The notes beneath the pieces were generated by a model. It had not been told where the DNA came from. It saw only the letters and a list, made by a program, of their open reading frames with translations, and did not search any database. From Copromyces sp. CBS 386.78 (taxonomy: Eukaryota; Ascomycota; Sordariomycetes; Sordariales; Sordariaceae), in assembly GCA_030685235.1 (NCBI GenBank), contig MU839094.1, positions 186,001 to 250,000 of the forward strand: a stretch of 64,000 nucleotides of DNA, read 5' to 3'. Made by a program: the position numbers and the translations under genes. Of the stretch, positions 11,575-23,294 are shown in pieces (position 1 is the first letter of the stretch; each line of letters begins with the position of its first letter).

Positions 11575-13380
11575 CTACACTGACGAAGAGCTTCCATCAC
11601 CTAGCTGCTGCCGGCCATTAAGCGACGTGCTCCCGGTCTTTTGCGTTTTCTCTCCCATAGGAGGACTTTGACCAGGGTATCCAGTTCCTTCACCATCCTT
11701 CTCCCATGTTGCTGCTCCCCCATTCGTGTCCGTGTCATGTGTCCGCTCACTCGTCCCATTATTCGAACGATGACCAGTGATGAGCCCATTAACCTCTGCC
11801 GTCTTCGTGGGAGAACATTTTGATCCTCCTTCGTCAGCTACCGCCTCTGCTGCTTTTCCAGGGCTGCCCTCTTGGGACATCTTTGTCCCAAGCGATACAG
11901 AAATCCCATTAGACGTCGCTGTTTGCCAGTCACACCGTACTCGGCGGTCGAAGCACATTTTGCAACTGCCGCCCTTGTAAGGGACACATGATACCGCGTG
12001 CCGCTGGCAGTTGTCACAGCGAGGGTTGATTGATGCTCCACGCTCAGGTTTCTCTGCAGCTCCTATGATGGATCGGTTGGCAGCGTTATGGCGTTCTAAA
12101 GCACTGGATGTCTCCCCGGAGAGTCGACGCGCTGGATCTTGCGGTACCGTGTTTTCCATATGGCTCGGGCTAGTACGTTGCTGAAGCGGAGCCAATGTCC
12201 CAGGCAGCGTCGGCATTAGTAGGTCTAGTGACTGGAGGGTAACAGCCGGCGGTATGTGCGACTGCGAATGATTAAAAGATGCCAAAGAGGGACTTGAGCC
12301 AGAGATTCCTATGATAGAAGTTTCGGCTTGCCGGGAAGCTTGCTTGGCAGCTTGGGACAGAAACTGTTGTAGTAAGTAAGCCCGAAGATCAGGATCAGGC
12401 TTCAGCTCTCTGTGGCGTGCCGAGGGCTGATCCAACTCTGAAGTGTGCTGAAATGTGTAGCGAGCTGCAATAGCAGCTTTCCGGCCGCTCAGGTGGTAGT
12501 TCAGTTGTCGCGCTTTGGCAGCTATCTCATCAGCCTTCTGGATGATCCTGTGAACTCGATCCTCAACGAGATCTAGCGTGGTCAACTCGATTCTTTCATC
12601 CTCTTCCAGCGGTTTGGGCGGAACTAGGCTGAAACGGTCCAAAGCACCGGACCTGATAAGCTGCCAGTCATCCCAGCTGATTTGCACATGAACGTTGTTC
12701 ATGGAGAAGCGACAAACCCGACCAACACCGTTTAGTGTGGTGAGATTGAACTCGTCAGGGTTCGAAGCCGCAAACTCGAGGATGTCCAGCCAGCTAGGCT
12801 TGTAGGGCTGATCCACTCCAGAAGGATCCTTGGGATAAACTTTGATTTCTCCTTCAAAAAGACTCTCCATAGCTCCTAGTAGACGAGGTGCAGTAAGCTT
12901 AGCCCCCAAGTTGGCGGCAAGGCTTTCATTCCGACCGAGTACTCCTTGGATAATTTTAGCTCCAGGGCCTGTATAGCAGAGTTCTCTTCATACCTTCATA
13001 GTCGTTGATGAGGGATATGACCTCATTGAACACGCCGTTATCCCCGCGAAGAAGACTGAGGCTTGATGTCTTGATTCCAGAAACCGAAAGGTAGTTGATA
13101 GGTGTGGTATTACCTAGTGATAGTTAGTAAGGTAATAGGAGCTTGGTTTGGAGGTTTAGGACCCAATTCATCGCCCAATCACGTCAACTGTTGGCTCGTT
13201 GGATACTGGTCCTCTTTCAAGTTACAACATACCTGACTGTGGCGGCCGTGGTTGGGGTATGCGGTCAGGGCGAGTAAGGCCGGGGATGCCATTGTCGTCT
13301 AGGTCCCTCTTGCGCTTAAAGGGGCTGGGCCCAGAGGGGGCATCCCCCGATTTGAACTTGTCGTGTATGCCTGCTGGCAT
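11575..13380 (-). CDS. Zn(II)2Cys6-cluster protein with C-terminal zinc cluster
   Basis: Reconstructed as three exons: 13380-13233, 13113-12994, 12944-11575; introns 119 nt (TACTAAC branch, CACTAG acceptor) and 49 nt (GTATGA donor, CTAAAA branch, CCAAG acceptor). The product is 545 aa. At about residues 398-430 there is a canonical binuclear cluster, C-x2-C-x6-C-x7-C-x2-C-x6-C (begins CDNCQRHAVSC, ends FDRRVRC), the DNA-binding motif of fungal GAL4-type regulators. Here it is near the C-terminus, with about 110 disordered residues after it, rather than at the N-terminus. No fungal transcription factor middle-homology region is visible. The region from about residue 50 to 280 is non-repetitive and folded-looking but unfamiliar. 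A nuclear regulator is likely by motif; its target is unknown. Reading only the last exon from its first ATG (12870) would miss the first 114 residues. Confidence 0.75.
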
Positions 13381-15145
13381 CTTGCGGCGTCACAGCAGAA
13401 CCAAGCAAAAAAAAAAAAAAAAAACTGCTTTGACTGGACAACGTGGATTGAGTTATTCCCTGATAGTGCGACCTGGGTGAATGTTATATATCTCCACCGG
13501 GTTCTGTCTTGATCCGGGAACTCTCCGATTAGAATTTGCCGATGTTGGCCTGGCCGAAGCAGGGTAAACTCGGGGGCTGCCCCGCACAAACAGGGCAAAC
13601 CTGCGGTGAACTGCTGTGGTGAGCCTGGAGGCAGTGGTATCAGGGAAATCCGGCATGGGGGCAAGATGCGTACAGAACGATGCGCGATGCTACCTGTCGA
13701 AGGAACCCGAACTTGCCGCGGCCGTTTCGTACTGAGATAGCTGGGGATCAGGTGTCGAGGGCAGATCGTGAGGTAAATGAGGATATGCTTCCCTTGTGTT
13801 CCGGGTTTGATAACAATCAGAGAACGAGTCAGGAAAACTTCTGGACAGTGGATAGAGGGGTCGAGTCGTCGTCAAGTGTCCGACAATGAAATAGTAACAC
13901 CGACTTTGAGCGGCCGGAAACCAAGGCCGGTCTTATTCCTTGGGCAAGCTTGGAATTTGGTAGGATCTACTTCTGAGCTCCCAATCGCATCTCGTCACAT
14001 GGAACCCAGCTCGATCGAAGACTCTTGGCCCGGCGAGCAAAGTCTTGGTTCGATGGCTCTCGGATGTTGCCGAGAGAAATCGAGTTTTTGTGAAAGCCCT
14101 GGACTTCCAAGACGGAGCTTCTTGGTTCTTGGCACATATGCCGCTGGCAGTCTTGGGCGAAATCTTGTAGCTTTGACAGGTTCCTTCGCTGCTGCGTTGA
14201 GAGTCAAGATCGTAGAATGCAATGCCGACTGCTGCGTTGCACCTCGGTTTCGCTATGAGGTTGGCAGTTATTCCCGTTTGCTCAGAACCAAGAACTGGAC
14301 CATGGCCAGCTGATTCCCTCAGCGTCCATGTTCATTCAAAACCGCAGCCGGTGACTGGTATTTGGGGAGGGCAAACTCGTCATAGGAGATCAGAGCCCCA
14401 TGATACTGCAGAGTCGATAGACATGATGAGAGCTTGAAGAGAAGGAAACAAGACACCAGGACAATCATGGACCCAAAGGGTAGTGGATGAGCAGCTGGGT
14501 CGTGTCTGCGAAGCCCTCTACTGCATCGATATTGGTACTCATGGCACCCATTGTCTCACGCGAGCGGGACAATGGCGGTATATGAGGAATGAAAAAAAGG
14601 ATGAAGAGAGATTCGAGAGCAGGAAAAGGTGAAAGGGTTCAGTCAAGGTCACAGTTGGACTGGAAGGGAGAACAATGTCGTGGTTGGAGTTGAAGAGAGT
14701 CTGAAGGGAGCTTGGGCCACTTCAGCTCAATCTAGCGAGTCGCGGCTCCCGCCGTCGTCGCCAGATCGGGATCATGGACCCACACTACCCGCACTTACAT
14801 CCGGATGGCAGCCCCACAGCGGGGTGCTTGGCAAAGCACAGCTGTTGGAAGATCAAAGCAAGCAACGGGAACGAGACTGGAAGCAGCAAGGCCCGGCGTC
14901 ACACTCCAGCGGGATGCAGTGGACGCCAAAACGCCGGGCGACTGACCCAGACTGACCAACCCCACGACATCGCAACAGTGACCGTAGCTCCAGCCTGACG
15001 ACCATACCGAACATCACAACCTTAAACACACTCGACAATCCTTAACGGTTCGATCTCGACCATATCCTCTCCTTTCGTCATACCCACCAGCGCAACCCAC
15101 AGCGCACACCCAACCAACTTCCTCAACAAACAAACAAACAAAACG
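13381..15145. other. Divergent intergenic region upstream of lsm7
   Basis: No supported gene. An 18-A tract at 13407-13424 lies 26 bp upstream of the zinc-cluster gene start and is a T tract on its coding strand, likely a promoter dA:dT element. Open frames between 13,680 and 14,960 have no domain. A CAAA-type repeat (15123-15144) directly precedes the lsm7 ATG in its leader. Confidence 0.5.
13407..13424 (-). promoter_or_regulatory. Poly(dA:dT) tract in promoter
   Basis: Eighteen consecutive As on plus (Ts on the gene strand) end 26 bp upstream of the ATG at 13380. Such tracts commonly exclude nucleosomes in fungal promoters. The regulatory role is inferred from position only. Confidence 0.4.
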
Positions 15146-15780
15146 ATGGCCGACAGAGGGAACAGGGGCGGCCGTGGTGGTGGCGGCTACCGGGGCGGTC
15201 GCGGAGGCAACCGTGGAGGAGCAGGTGGTGGTGGTTCCGGCTCGGGGGCTGGTGGTGCTCAGGGCGGTGACCGCGGCGAGCGCCCCAAGAAGGAAAACAT
15301 TCTCGACCTCAAGAAGTACATGGACCAGCGCATTACTGTCAAGTTCAACGGTGGACGTGAAGGTACGTCATGGCAAGACATGCCTTCGTCTTCAGAGTCC
15401 TCTCAACAAGCTCTCTACAGGCTGGCCACAACCTTGTTTGTTTGTCTGTCTGTCCCTCTGCTGACACTAGACCCCTTCTTGTCCAGTTACCGGTACACTC
15501 AAGGGTTACGATGCGCTTATGAACTTGGTTTTGGATGACGTGTTGGAGGCTGTTAGAGGTAAGTTTGCTGTTGTCCACCTTCTCTGCGCAGCGCATCCCG
15601 CTGTCGTGGTCCCAGTTGATCACTAACCTCCCGTGCGCCGATGCAGACGAAGAAGGCAACGAAACTACTCGTCCCCTTGGGCTTGTTGTCGCGCGCGGCA
15701 CGCTCCTCGTGGTGATCAGCCCCGTCGACGGAAGCGAGGTGATTGCGAACCCCTTCGCCCAGCAGGACGAGGAAGCTTGA
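15146..15780 (+). CDS. lsm7: U6 snRNA-associated Sm-like protein LSm7
   Basis: Three exons: 15146-15362, 15487-15558, 15647-15780; introns 124 and 88 nt, the second with a CACTAACCTC branch. The product is 140 aa. The Sm1 motif starts near residue 52 (ILDLKKYMDQRITVKFNGG, then VTGTLKGYDALMNLVLDD) and the Sm2 motif follows (LGLVVARGTLLVVIS). This is the LSm7 subunit of the heteroheptameric LSm rings: LSm2-8 binds the U6 snRNA 3' end in the nucleus, and LSm1-7 binds deadenylated mRNA for decapping in the cytoplasm. The first 50 residues form an RGG/Gly-rich extension, longer than in yeast Lsm7, perhaps adding RNA affinity or methylarginine sites. Its neighbour pan3 also acts in mRNA decay, but the two are convergent and not obviously co-regulated. 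Confidence 0.95.
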
Positions 15781-16664
15781 GGAGAGGACAAGAAGTTCTC
15801 GTATGGAGAAAGAAGATCGTGAAATCTGCACCATCCCATCTTCATAAAATATTCACACCAACCTACGAAATTTGATCGCCATCCGTCATCCTCACAAACC
15901 GACTGATACCGGAAATGGACGAGGTAACGACCTGACGAAGGGAAAGGAGGAGCAGGGAAGGAAGGGAAACTCCAGGCCAGAAACCTGGTATGTTACGCGA
16001 ACTCGAACATTTTGACATAATACGCGCCCCTTTCAAGAGATAGGACGGTGCAATAAGGGAGAGCATTGAGAAATTGGGTGATCAGACACCCACTGTCAAG
16101 CAGGGAGATGCCCAAAGTCGGTCGCAGCTACCGGGCAATAATACCCACCAGAGGGGCCGTAAGAGGGGAATCGGCTACAAGTACACAGAAAAAAGAAGCC
16201 ATGCACAAACTGTCCGCTGGCTCCCGGAATTCACGAAGGACGTCCAGCCAGCCATGCTTTACCTACCGAGCGTGAGACAAACTGAGATATCAGGTCTGAA
16301 GGCAACACCTGCCCGCTTAAGAGAATGTCCCTTGGCTTTGTTCTGCCGCATATGTATGCCAGTTGTTTTCAGACCACAGCCTGCCCTGGGTTCGGAAAAA
16401 TTTTTATGAGTTTGTTTTCTGGTTCGCTGTCTAATATGATCTGCTCATCGCTGTTAACCACTTCCCATCTCTTAGTCACATTTCCCCTTCTCCTCAACCC
16501 CCTCCTCTTCGCTTCCCTGGTAGGTCGAGCTCGCTTTGGTCGGGCAGCTACAGCGAATACCTATTGTCGTTCTGTCTTTTCTTGGCCGAGGCCAAGACTT
16601 TGGCCTGTGGCCGAAAACGCCTCGAAGCCCTTGGCGGAACGAGCCAGCTGGAAGACTCCGGGTC
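15781..16664. other. Convergent 3' intergenic region (lsm7/pan3)
   Basis: This 884-bp interval joins the 3' ends of two convergent genes. I see no third gene. It presumably holds both 3' UTRs and polyadenylation sites. Confidence 0.6.
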
Positions 16665-19044
16665 CTAGATGGTAGCCCCCGTCGTGCTCGGTTTACCTTC
16701 CTTTCCAAGCTCGCCATACGCGCGATCCAACATCTGTCGTATACTCCTGTAGCTGACCACGAAAACCGTGGCATTGTCGCGGCTGGTGAGCAAGATCTGT
16801 TCTTCGGAACTGGCGTCGAGCTTGCTCAGGCAACTGAGATAGTGATTCGTGTCGAGACGAGCCTTTCCGTCGGCATCCACTTGGTGGAAAACATAATCTC
16901 TGAATAGTTTTAGGAGGAGGCGCTCTCCGGTTTCCGACCAGTTGTGCACCCCGCATGAATCGCCCCGCTCATTGACAACAGACAGTTTGAACATGAGGCG
17001 GGCAATCCTGCCGTTCTCCAACTCCCTCATCAGATGAAATTCCTTTTCATCCGACTCCTGCATGACAAAATTGGCAAAGTTGGCGAGGTGTGTCGTCATT
17101 CCGCCAAGAAGGGTCTCAACCGTCTTGGTTTCCCCTGGAGCAGAGGGCTTGATGAGCCATTCCAGTACTCCCTTCAGCTGTGTCGAATAGCGCGGTGCCA
17201 TGGTAGCCAGAGCGGCATCAATGTTGTTGAAATTGAGCGTCGGGGTGATTGTGGCCAGGGCAAGAATGATTCTACCAAACTTGACAAAATCCTCTTGTTG
17301 CAGCTCCTCAATCGTTTTGCGGTTGGGGCTGTCATGATGTAGTACATCGAGGATTGAGCACGCCGCAAGCCGAATGCGGTTGTTTTCCCAGATGATCTTA
17401 CTCAACTCAAGACAGCGGGCGGCCAGCTTGGCATTGTGGATGGCCAACAGCGCGTTCGCTATTTGGCACACATAGCTCCATAAAACGTTTTCAGGAATCT
17501 TATTCGTATTCCGTAATCTGTTGTGGCCGTTGTTTGGTGGAAAATGATGGTCGTAGAGTGTTTCCGAAAGAGGGTGAAAGTCATAAACAAAGATCAGAGA
17601 GCTGTCGCCAAAGAATTCGGTAGTAAATGCTTCGTGTACAGTGACGATGTTTGCGTTAATGACTTTTTTCCACTCCTTGGTAACGTTGAGGATGGCCTTT
17701 TCGTTGGTCAGGCGGTAACCTTCGATACGTCTCAAGGCGAAGTGTCTCCCATTCTTGTTGTTCTGTGCTTTGTACATCCAACTAGGATAGCCGAAGCAAG
17801 TGGAGTTCCTCGTAGCCTTGGTATCGAGAGGGAAGAGCGAGTGCCAGCGATCAAGATTTGGAAGCCCGGAATCTAAACCGGTTAGCATTCGACCACCAGT
17901 GAAGTGGTTGTGGACTCACTTGGTAGTAATTGCTGCATATGGAACAGTTTCTTCTGCAAGTTTTCTCGCCTATCCTTCGGAATGAAGAAGTCGTACGTAG
18001 TTCGCTGATAAGGTTGAAGGCTTGGACGATACAGCTCGGATGGCGGTTGGTAGAGATGGTAGTTGGGTGGATGGACAAGCCCATTGCCAAAACCTGCAGG
18101 CTGATATAATCCTCCCCCAGCACCCGCCAGAGTGTTCGGGTCGTTTGCGTATGGGTTGTATTGGCCCGTGGGCGGCATAGTTTGACCCAGTGAGTTTATC
18201 GAAAAGGGGTCGCTATAAAGACCACCGTCCTGAGTAACGCTTTGTGCCCCATTCTGCGATATCTCCGGACGACTGTGAGCAAAGGCCATCTACCAACATT
18301 CGACATATGACTTACCGTGTTGCCGACATCGTAGTTCTGCGGGGTAAACTCTCTGATAGCCGCTGGATTGAATATGGTCGAATCACCCGGTTGTTGTAGA
18401 GTCGGCGTGGATGCTATGGCCGAGTTAGACATTGCTTAACCATCCATGTAAGGCCTTGGAACTGTCCTGGGACACTCACTACCAACTCCCCTTGGGGTGA
18501 ATGGGGCAGCACTCGCAGCCTGGGAGGAAAAAGTAGACTTCTTTCCAGCTGGTTGCTGCTGGTTAGCTGGCGTAAAGGATGGGGATTCGACATTGAAGAC
18601 TCTTCGGTTAGAGTTGCTATCGCAAAAGTCAGAAACAAACAAGGCACACCGACAAAAGGAAGACCCCAAAAAAAGCATATCTCTCCACGTCATTGCAATT
18701 CCTTCCAAGACCCAGGCGCATAACTCTCCGCTAACAAAGCATGCAGATGTAAAGAAGGTTGGGACAGGACTTACAGGTCGGTCTGTGAACCAGATGCCTT
18801 GTTCTGGTCATGGTTGAAGGTACATCCAGAATCCTCCCATCGGCAATGTCCGTAGATAACAACATTGCGGCAAAGTGTTTCCTTGGTGTCTTCGGAGGCA
18901 AACCAGTTAGCGAGACACGCCTGACGGGCTGCGATAGAACGACGACCGAGACCCGGCCTATGCTGAAGACATACCGCGGTTCTTTGCACGCGGCGACCCG
19001 ACCTGCCTTCGGAGATCGCCCGAATTATATCGCGTTGCGGCCAT
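16665..19044 (-). CDS. pan3: PAN2-PAN3 deadenylation complex subunit PAN3
   Basis: Six exons fit frame and splice signals: 19044-18975, 18889-18775, 18616-18480, 18413-18316, 18253-17920, 17872-16665. The product is 653 aa. An N-terminal CCCH zinc finger (DTLCRN-like start, C-x8-C-x6-C-x3-H, about residues 28-50) is followed by a PAM2-like PABP-binding motif (LNSNRRVFNVESPSFTPA). Then comes a Pro/Tyr-rich linker, a pseudokinase domain (from about FALRRIEGYRL) and the C-terminal coiled-coil/knob (LMFKLSVVNERGD). PAN3 dimers bind poly(A)/PABP and recruit the PAN2 nuclease for initial mRNA poly(A) trimming in the cytoplasm. Length matches the family. Intron 1 has a GCTAAC branch. Introns 3 and 4 have more than one in-frame acceptor (18414 or 18435 side; near 18254), so small length variants are possible. 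Convergent with lsm7. Confidence 0.93.
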
Positions 19045-20389
19045 GGTGTAGACGGGCTATTTATTGTATTGGACTAGCAACAGGGATGAACGAGCCCGGG
19101 ACCGGTTTTACAACGCCTGCAGCAGAGCAGCTTAGCAAAGCATTCGTCTAGCGAGCACGGAGAGGTGGTCATACTTCTTCACCCCCACGGATCTCTGCCA
19201 TATTTCGGACAAGCCGACACCCATAGGGAACGGCGAAGGCGCCGGCGCAGAGTTGTGTGGTAGCAAGCGGTAGCAGCGGAAAGCTCGAGATTTCGGTTTT
19301 AGGTCGACGATATGCTGACGAGGATGGCGATGAATAGGGGACGTATATAATCGGAAGGCAGGCGATGGGCCAGTTGGAGATGCGCCACTCGCGCGGAGAG
19401 ACAAAGAAGAGTGCTGGGTGGTAGACGTCGTGTGCAATCCTGCTTTGAGGATATGGAGGTCCGGTGGGCGGCGCTGACTTGACGAATCGAGTCCAAGGGG
19501 GTAAGATTCGGATGGTTTTGCGAGTACAATCCGCACGCTACAGCACGTTGCGGAGCAAAGACGGCGATGCGTGACCGTGACGACGGGAACCTGAGCTGCT
19601 GCCCTCGAGTGCCCACTCACCTTTCCAGCAGCATCAGCGAAGAAAGCTCTGAGGAACTGGAACGCGGCGGCGGGCTGGCGGGCAGGGCGGGCAGCGGACA
19701 GGGCACGGCAGCCGGGCGGGAGTCCAGACATCAGGCAGGGGAACTCGCACCCGGTCGCATCGAGTGTGCCATCGCTCCCACCCCACCACTCCCACCTTGG
19801 TCTACTTGGCGACCCTGTTTCCACCAGGTTGCCTGCCCTCGGTTCCACTCGGCTCCCCCATTCCCGACCGCTAAGAGGAAGGTTCCACTGCCGACAGCTG
19901 CCGATATGCGACTATCAGATCCGTGCATGACTGACTATGGACCTGCGTTAGGCACATAACCGAGGCCGCTGACCTCATCTAACCTAACTGACGTGGTATC
20001 TTCACGCTTCAGCTCAACGCGCAGTCTAACATATGTAGGTCGCTACTGCACACCATCAAGGTTCACCATTCGACCTCTTCCTTCTTGGTCTAGGTACCAC
20101 TTCTCTTTTTGTTCTCTCCTTCTTTCTCTCTCTCCTTTATTTCTCAACCGACATCGACCCGACCGGCATTCGCGATCACGACCTGAGCTACACGTGTCAA
20201 CCAGCTCTCTCGACAACCGAGCATCGAGTATTAATACCGAGGCCAGCTTCCTTGAACTCTGCTCCGTTTGATGTCTAGTCAAAGAACCGACTAATTACCA
20301 AACGACACAAATCGTCCACGTTTTGACAAGCTACGCTTAATATTATAATAAACACTCAAGCTATATACGCGACCACCGAACTGCACACA
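19045..20389. other. Divergent promoter region pan3 / UBX gene
   Basis: This contains the 5' leaders of two divergent genes; 20090-20160 is a CT-rich stretch typical of a leader. A 238-codon minus frame (19132-19848) is present but has no domain and is not called as a gene. Confidence 0.5.
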
Positions 20390-22004
20390 ATGGCAAGCGA
20401 TAATGCATTGGACATCGCACAGCTCTCCCCGGAACGACAGCAGGCCTTGCAACAATATACAGATGTGACCGGGCAGGAGATCACGGATGCTATCCCGTTG
20501 CTTGAACGGTCGCAGTGGAATGTTCAGGTACATACCGATTGGGCTCCCCGGTTTTTTTACGCCTGCATGCACGCGCTGGGACTAACATCTGGACCAGATA
20601 GCTATAGCAAAATTCTTCGACGGCGAAGGGCCCGACCTGGTTGCCGAAGCCCAAGCAGCTCAGAACGAAGTGCCTAGGGTTGCGGGTAGGCATGAGACAT
20701 TACAGGAAACCGTCTGGTCGGACATTGCGCAGCAGGCTGGACTACACCGCGCGAATCGAACACCACCGGCCCCCCGTGTGGTGCCCGCGAGACCCGTCAC
20801 GTATCAAGCCCCGTCGCTGATTTCCCTCCTCTTGTCGCCTTTTCGGGTGGTCTTGCGAGTCTTTGCCAGCCTGTTTCGCCCTATCATCTACATACTGTCC
20901 TTCATTCCGCAGTCTCTGCGACCGAATGCTCTAGCAACGTCACTCCGGAAGTCCCGGCGAAGCTTGCTTCCCAAAGAAACGGCCGGGCGATTCAGACGGG
21001 AATTTGAGGAGCTGTATGGCGCGCACGATCTGACCTTCTTTGATGGCGGACATGCTCAAGCTTTGGACACCGCAAAGAAAGATCTCAAGTTCTTGTTGAC
21101 GATACTGATTTCACCAGAACACGACGATACCGACTCATTCATTAAAGATACGCTCCTCGACCCCGAGGTTGTGGCCTTCATCAACGACCCCGCCAACAAC
21201 ATCATAGTATGGGGAGGAAATGTTCTGGATCCTGAAGCTTATCAAGTATCCATGGAGTACATGTGCACCAAGTTTCCGTTTTCATGTTTGGTGTGCCTGA
21301 CGCCGAAAGAGGGAAGCACGCGGATGGGAATCGTGAAGCGTATCGCAGGGCCTGTTTCCCCGTCTGTCTTCATTGCCGGAATTCGGGGAGCGATTGAGAA
21401 GTACGCGCCTGATCTTGACAGTGTGCGCGCTGAGCGCGCGGCGCAGGACATGACCCGCAACTTGCGATCTGAGCAGGATTCGGCTTATGAACGGTCGCTC
21501 GCCATCGACAGAGAACGAGCACGACAAAAGCGGGAGGCAGCTGCTGCTGCTGCCGAGGCAGAGAGGCGCGCACGAGAAGAGGCTGAGGCAGCAGAGCGAA
21601 AGGAAAAGTTGCGCCAGCAATGGAGAAGGTGGCGTGCTACTACTATTGCGCCCGAGCCTGATGTCTCGGTGAAGGATGCGGTCCGTCTGGCACTTAATAT
21701 GTCGCAGTCGTCCGGCAGGGGGAGAGTCACGCGGAGGTTTGCCCCTGATGCGTCACTGGAGGATGTCTATGCGTTCGTTGAATGTTATGACTTGCTCTAC
21801 CCTGAGAACGAGGAGGAGAGGGGAGATGTGGAAGAAACTGCGGGAAAGCCTGACGACTACGAACACAAGTACGCGTTTAGGATTGCGTCGGTGATGCCAA
21901 GGGAGGTTTTCGAACCTACCGTGTCGGTTACTATTGCTCAAAAAATGGGCAGGGGAGGCAATTTGATCATGGAGGATCTTGTTGACGAGGAAGACGAGGA
22001 GTGA
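20390..22004 (+). CDS. UBA-UAS-UBX domain protein (Ubx2/FAF2-like ERAD factor)
   Basis: Two exons: 20390-20527 and 20598-22004, one 70-nt intron with a GGGACTAACATCT branch. The product is 514 aa. A UBA-like domain (residues about 10-55) has the pattern QQYTDVTGQE...AIAKFFDGEG. A hydrophobic hairpin follows (about 118-150, LISLLLSPFRVVLRVFASLF onward), then a UAS thioredoxin-like region (about 180-330, with FLLTILISPEHDDTDSF and NIIVWGGNVLDPEAY). An Ala/Glu/Arg coiled coil (about 330-390) and a C-terminal UBX fold (RRFAPDASLEDVYAFVEC ... MPREVF) complete it. This order is that of human FAF2/UBXD8 and yeast Ubx2. These proteins sit in the ER or lipid-droplet membrane by the hairpin and recruit Cdc48/p97 to ubiquitinated substrates in ER-associated degradation. 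The UBX loop shows MPR rather than the classic FPR, which may alter Cdc48 affinity. The tail is acidic. Confidence 0.9.
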
Positions 22005-23294
22005 TATCCGATCATTCGGGGTGAGAGCTTGCGCATCTTAATTGATCTGCATAAATAGGAGCCCAGGGCCTTATATTTCTTTAGAGGGCTTGTACATCTG
22101 GTTACGAAGAGTATGACTTTTTAGATATGTAATCCACTGCCTTGACATCCCGTGGCCGAGGCCCAGTGTGTTCTTGTGCGATTCATTGCAAGGCTGGATA
22201 AAGTTATGCACTCGTAGGATGTGAGGTTCACACTGTCTTGATCACAAACAGCCAAAGCCAAGATCAAAGGACCCTCCTTGTCTCCATCACAGGCGCAATC
22301 CACTTGTACCAGTACCTCATGAATGGGCAATGGAAAGAGCTGTTGCAAGTACCGAATACTTTGCCCATGCCTCCGGATCGACACCAGATTGACAGCTCAC
22401 AAATCTAACTGACACGACATTTTTCAACTGCGTAGCGGATAGCACCACCGGGTACCGATCAAAGTGGTTCCGCTTGAGATTATTAGGTTGCTTAAATCGC
22501 CAAAAGGCTTTTGGACAGGTCTACTCAGGCGATGAAGATTCCAAGAGCTTGGTTAGCAGGCACGGCAGGCAGCAGCCTATTGTTGCCTATCGCAGTACGA
22601 CGTCGGGCTGGATTCAACTAGGTACAAGTTTGGCCATGTGAAATGTCAGGTAGTGTAGTGTATCAATGGCGGGATATTTACCCCGACATACCTATCACAC
22701 ACGTCTGCAGTCTGAGCTCGGCTTCCAAAACACGTCCGGGTAATGACATGAGTTCGTAATCTATCTTTACCGTGCACTAACAGTCCACGGTGTCATTGGA
22801 CCCTGGATCCTCCCATCTGCAGATAGTAGCCGCGCGTTGTCATTGTAAACTTCGGTTTCCTTGTGATCCCCTGACCCTCGTCAACCGCGTGGAGGCACTG
22901 CAACTGTTCCCTTGCCGTCCCCTCAACTCCCCGTCAAGCTGTCAACTGCAGTCTGCAGTCTGCAGGCTTTCGTCTCTCTCTGTTGACCGCAACAATCCCC
23001 TGCCTTGTCTTACTCACCTGCCTGGCAGGAAACCCAGCAGTTACATCTGCCTTTTCGATAGCTCACCACGGAATTCATTCAGTTGCACGCTCTTCGAGAC
23101 TTCTTCTCCTGCGCACGTACTTCCCGACGCATTTATAAGATTTGGAGACCAAGCAAGCCGACACCGACTTGTCTCTCCGCTGCACCCGCGCCCGTTACCG
23201 AGACACGAGACATACATAACCTCGGATTCAGGCCACCCTCAACTTCAACGCCTCTACTCGATACACGAGACCCCGCCCTGGCTTAGGCGCGATT
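22005..23294. other. Intergenic; leader of the VHS-GAT gene
   Basis: No gene is called. The last 500 bp are CT-rich and probably hold the promoter and 5' UTR of the downstream gene. A short tandem of a 7-bp unit (gcagtct, about 22948-22967) is present. Confidence 0.5.

Noticed and set aside
12945..12993. 25-nt gap (12969-12993) as an ultra-short intron in the zinc-cluster gene
   Set aside because: A 25-nt intron would be too short; a 49-nt intron using the same donor and the CCAAG acceptor restores the same frame and has a branch-like site.
13777..14313. 178-codon plus frame
   Set aside because: No recognisable motif and no upstream or downstream splice-compatible exon.
19132..19848. 238-codon minus frame upstream of pan3
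   Set aside because: Contains a GTGAGT donor after an AAG codon that could suggest a spliced gene, but no sensible second exon or domain was found; likely pan3 promoter or leader.
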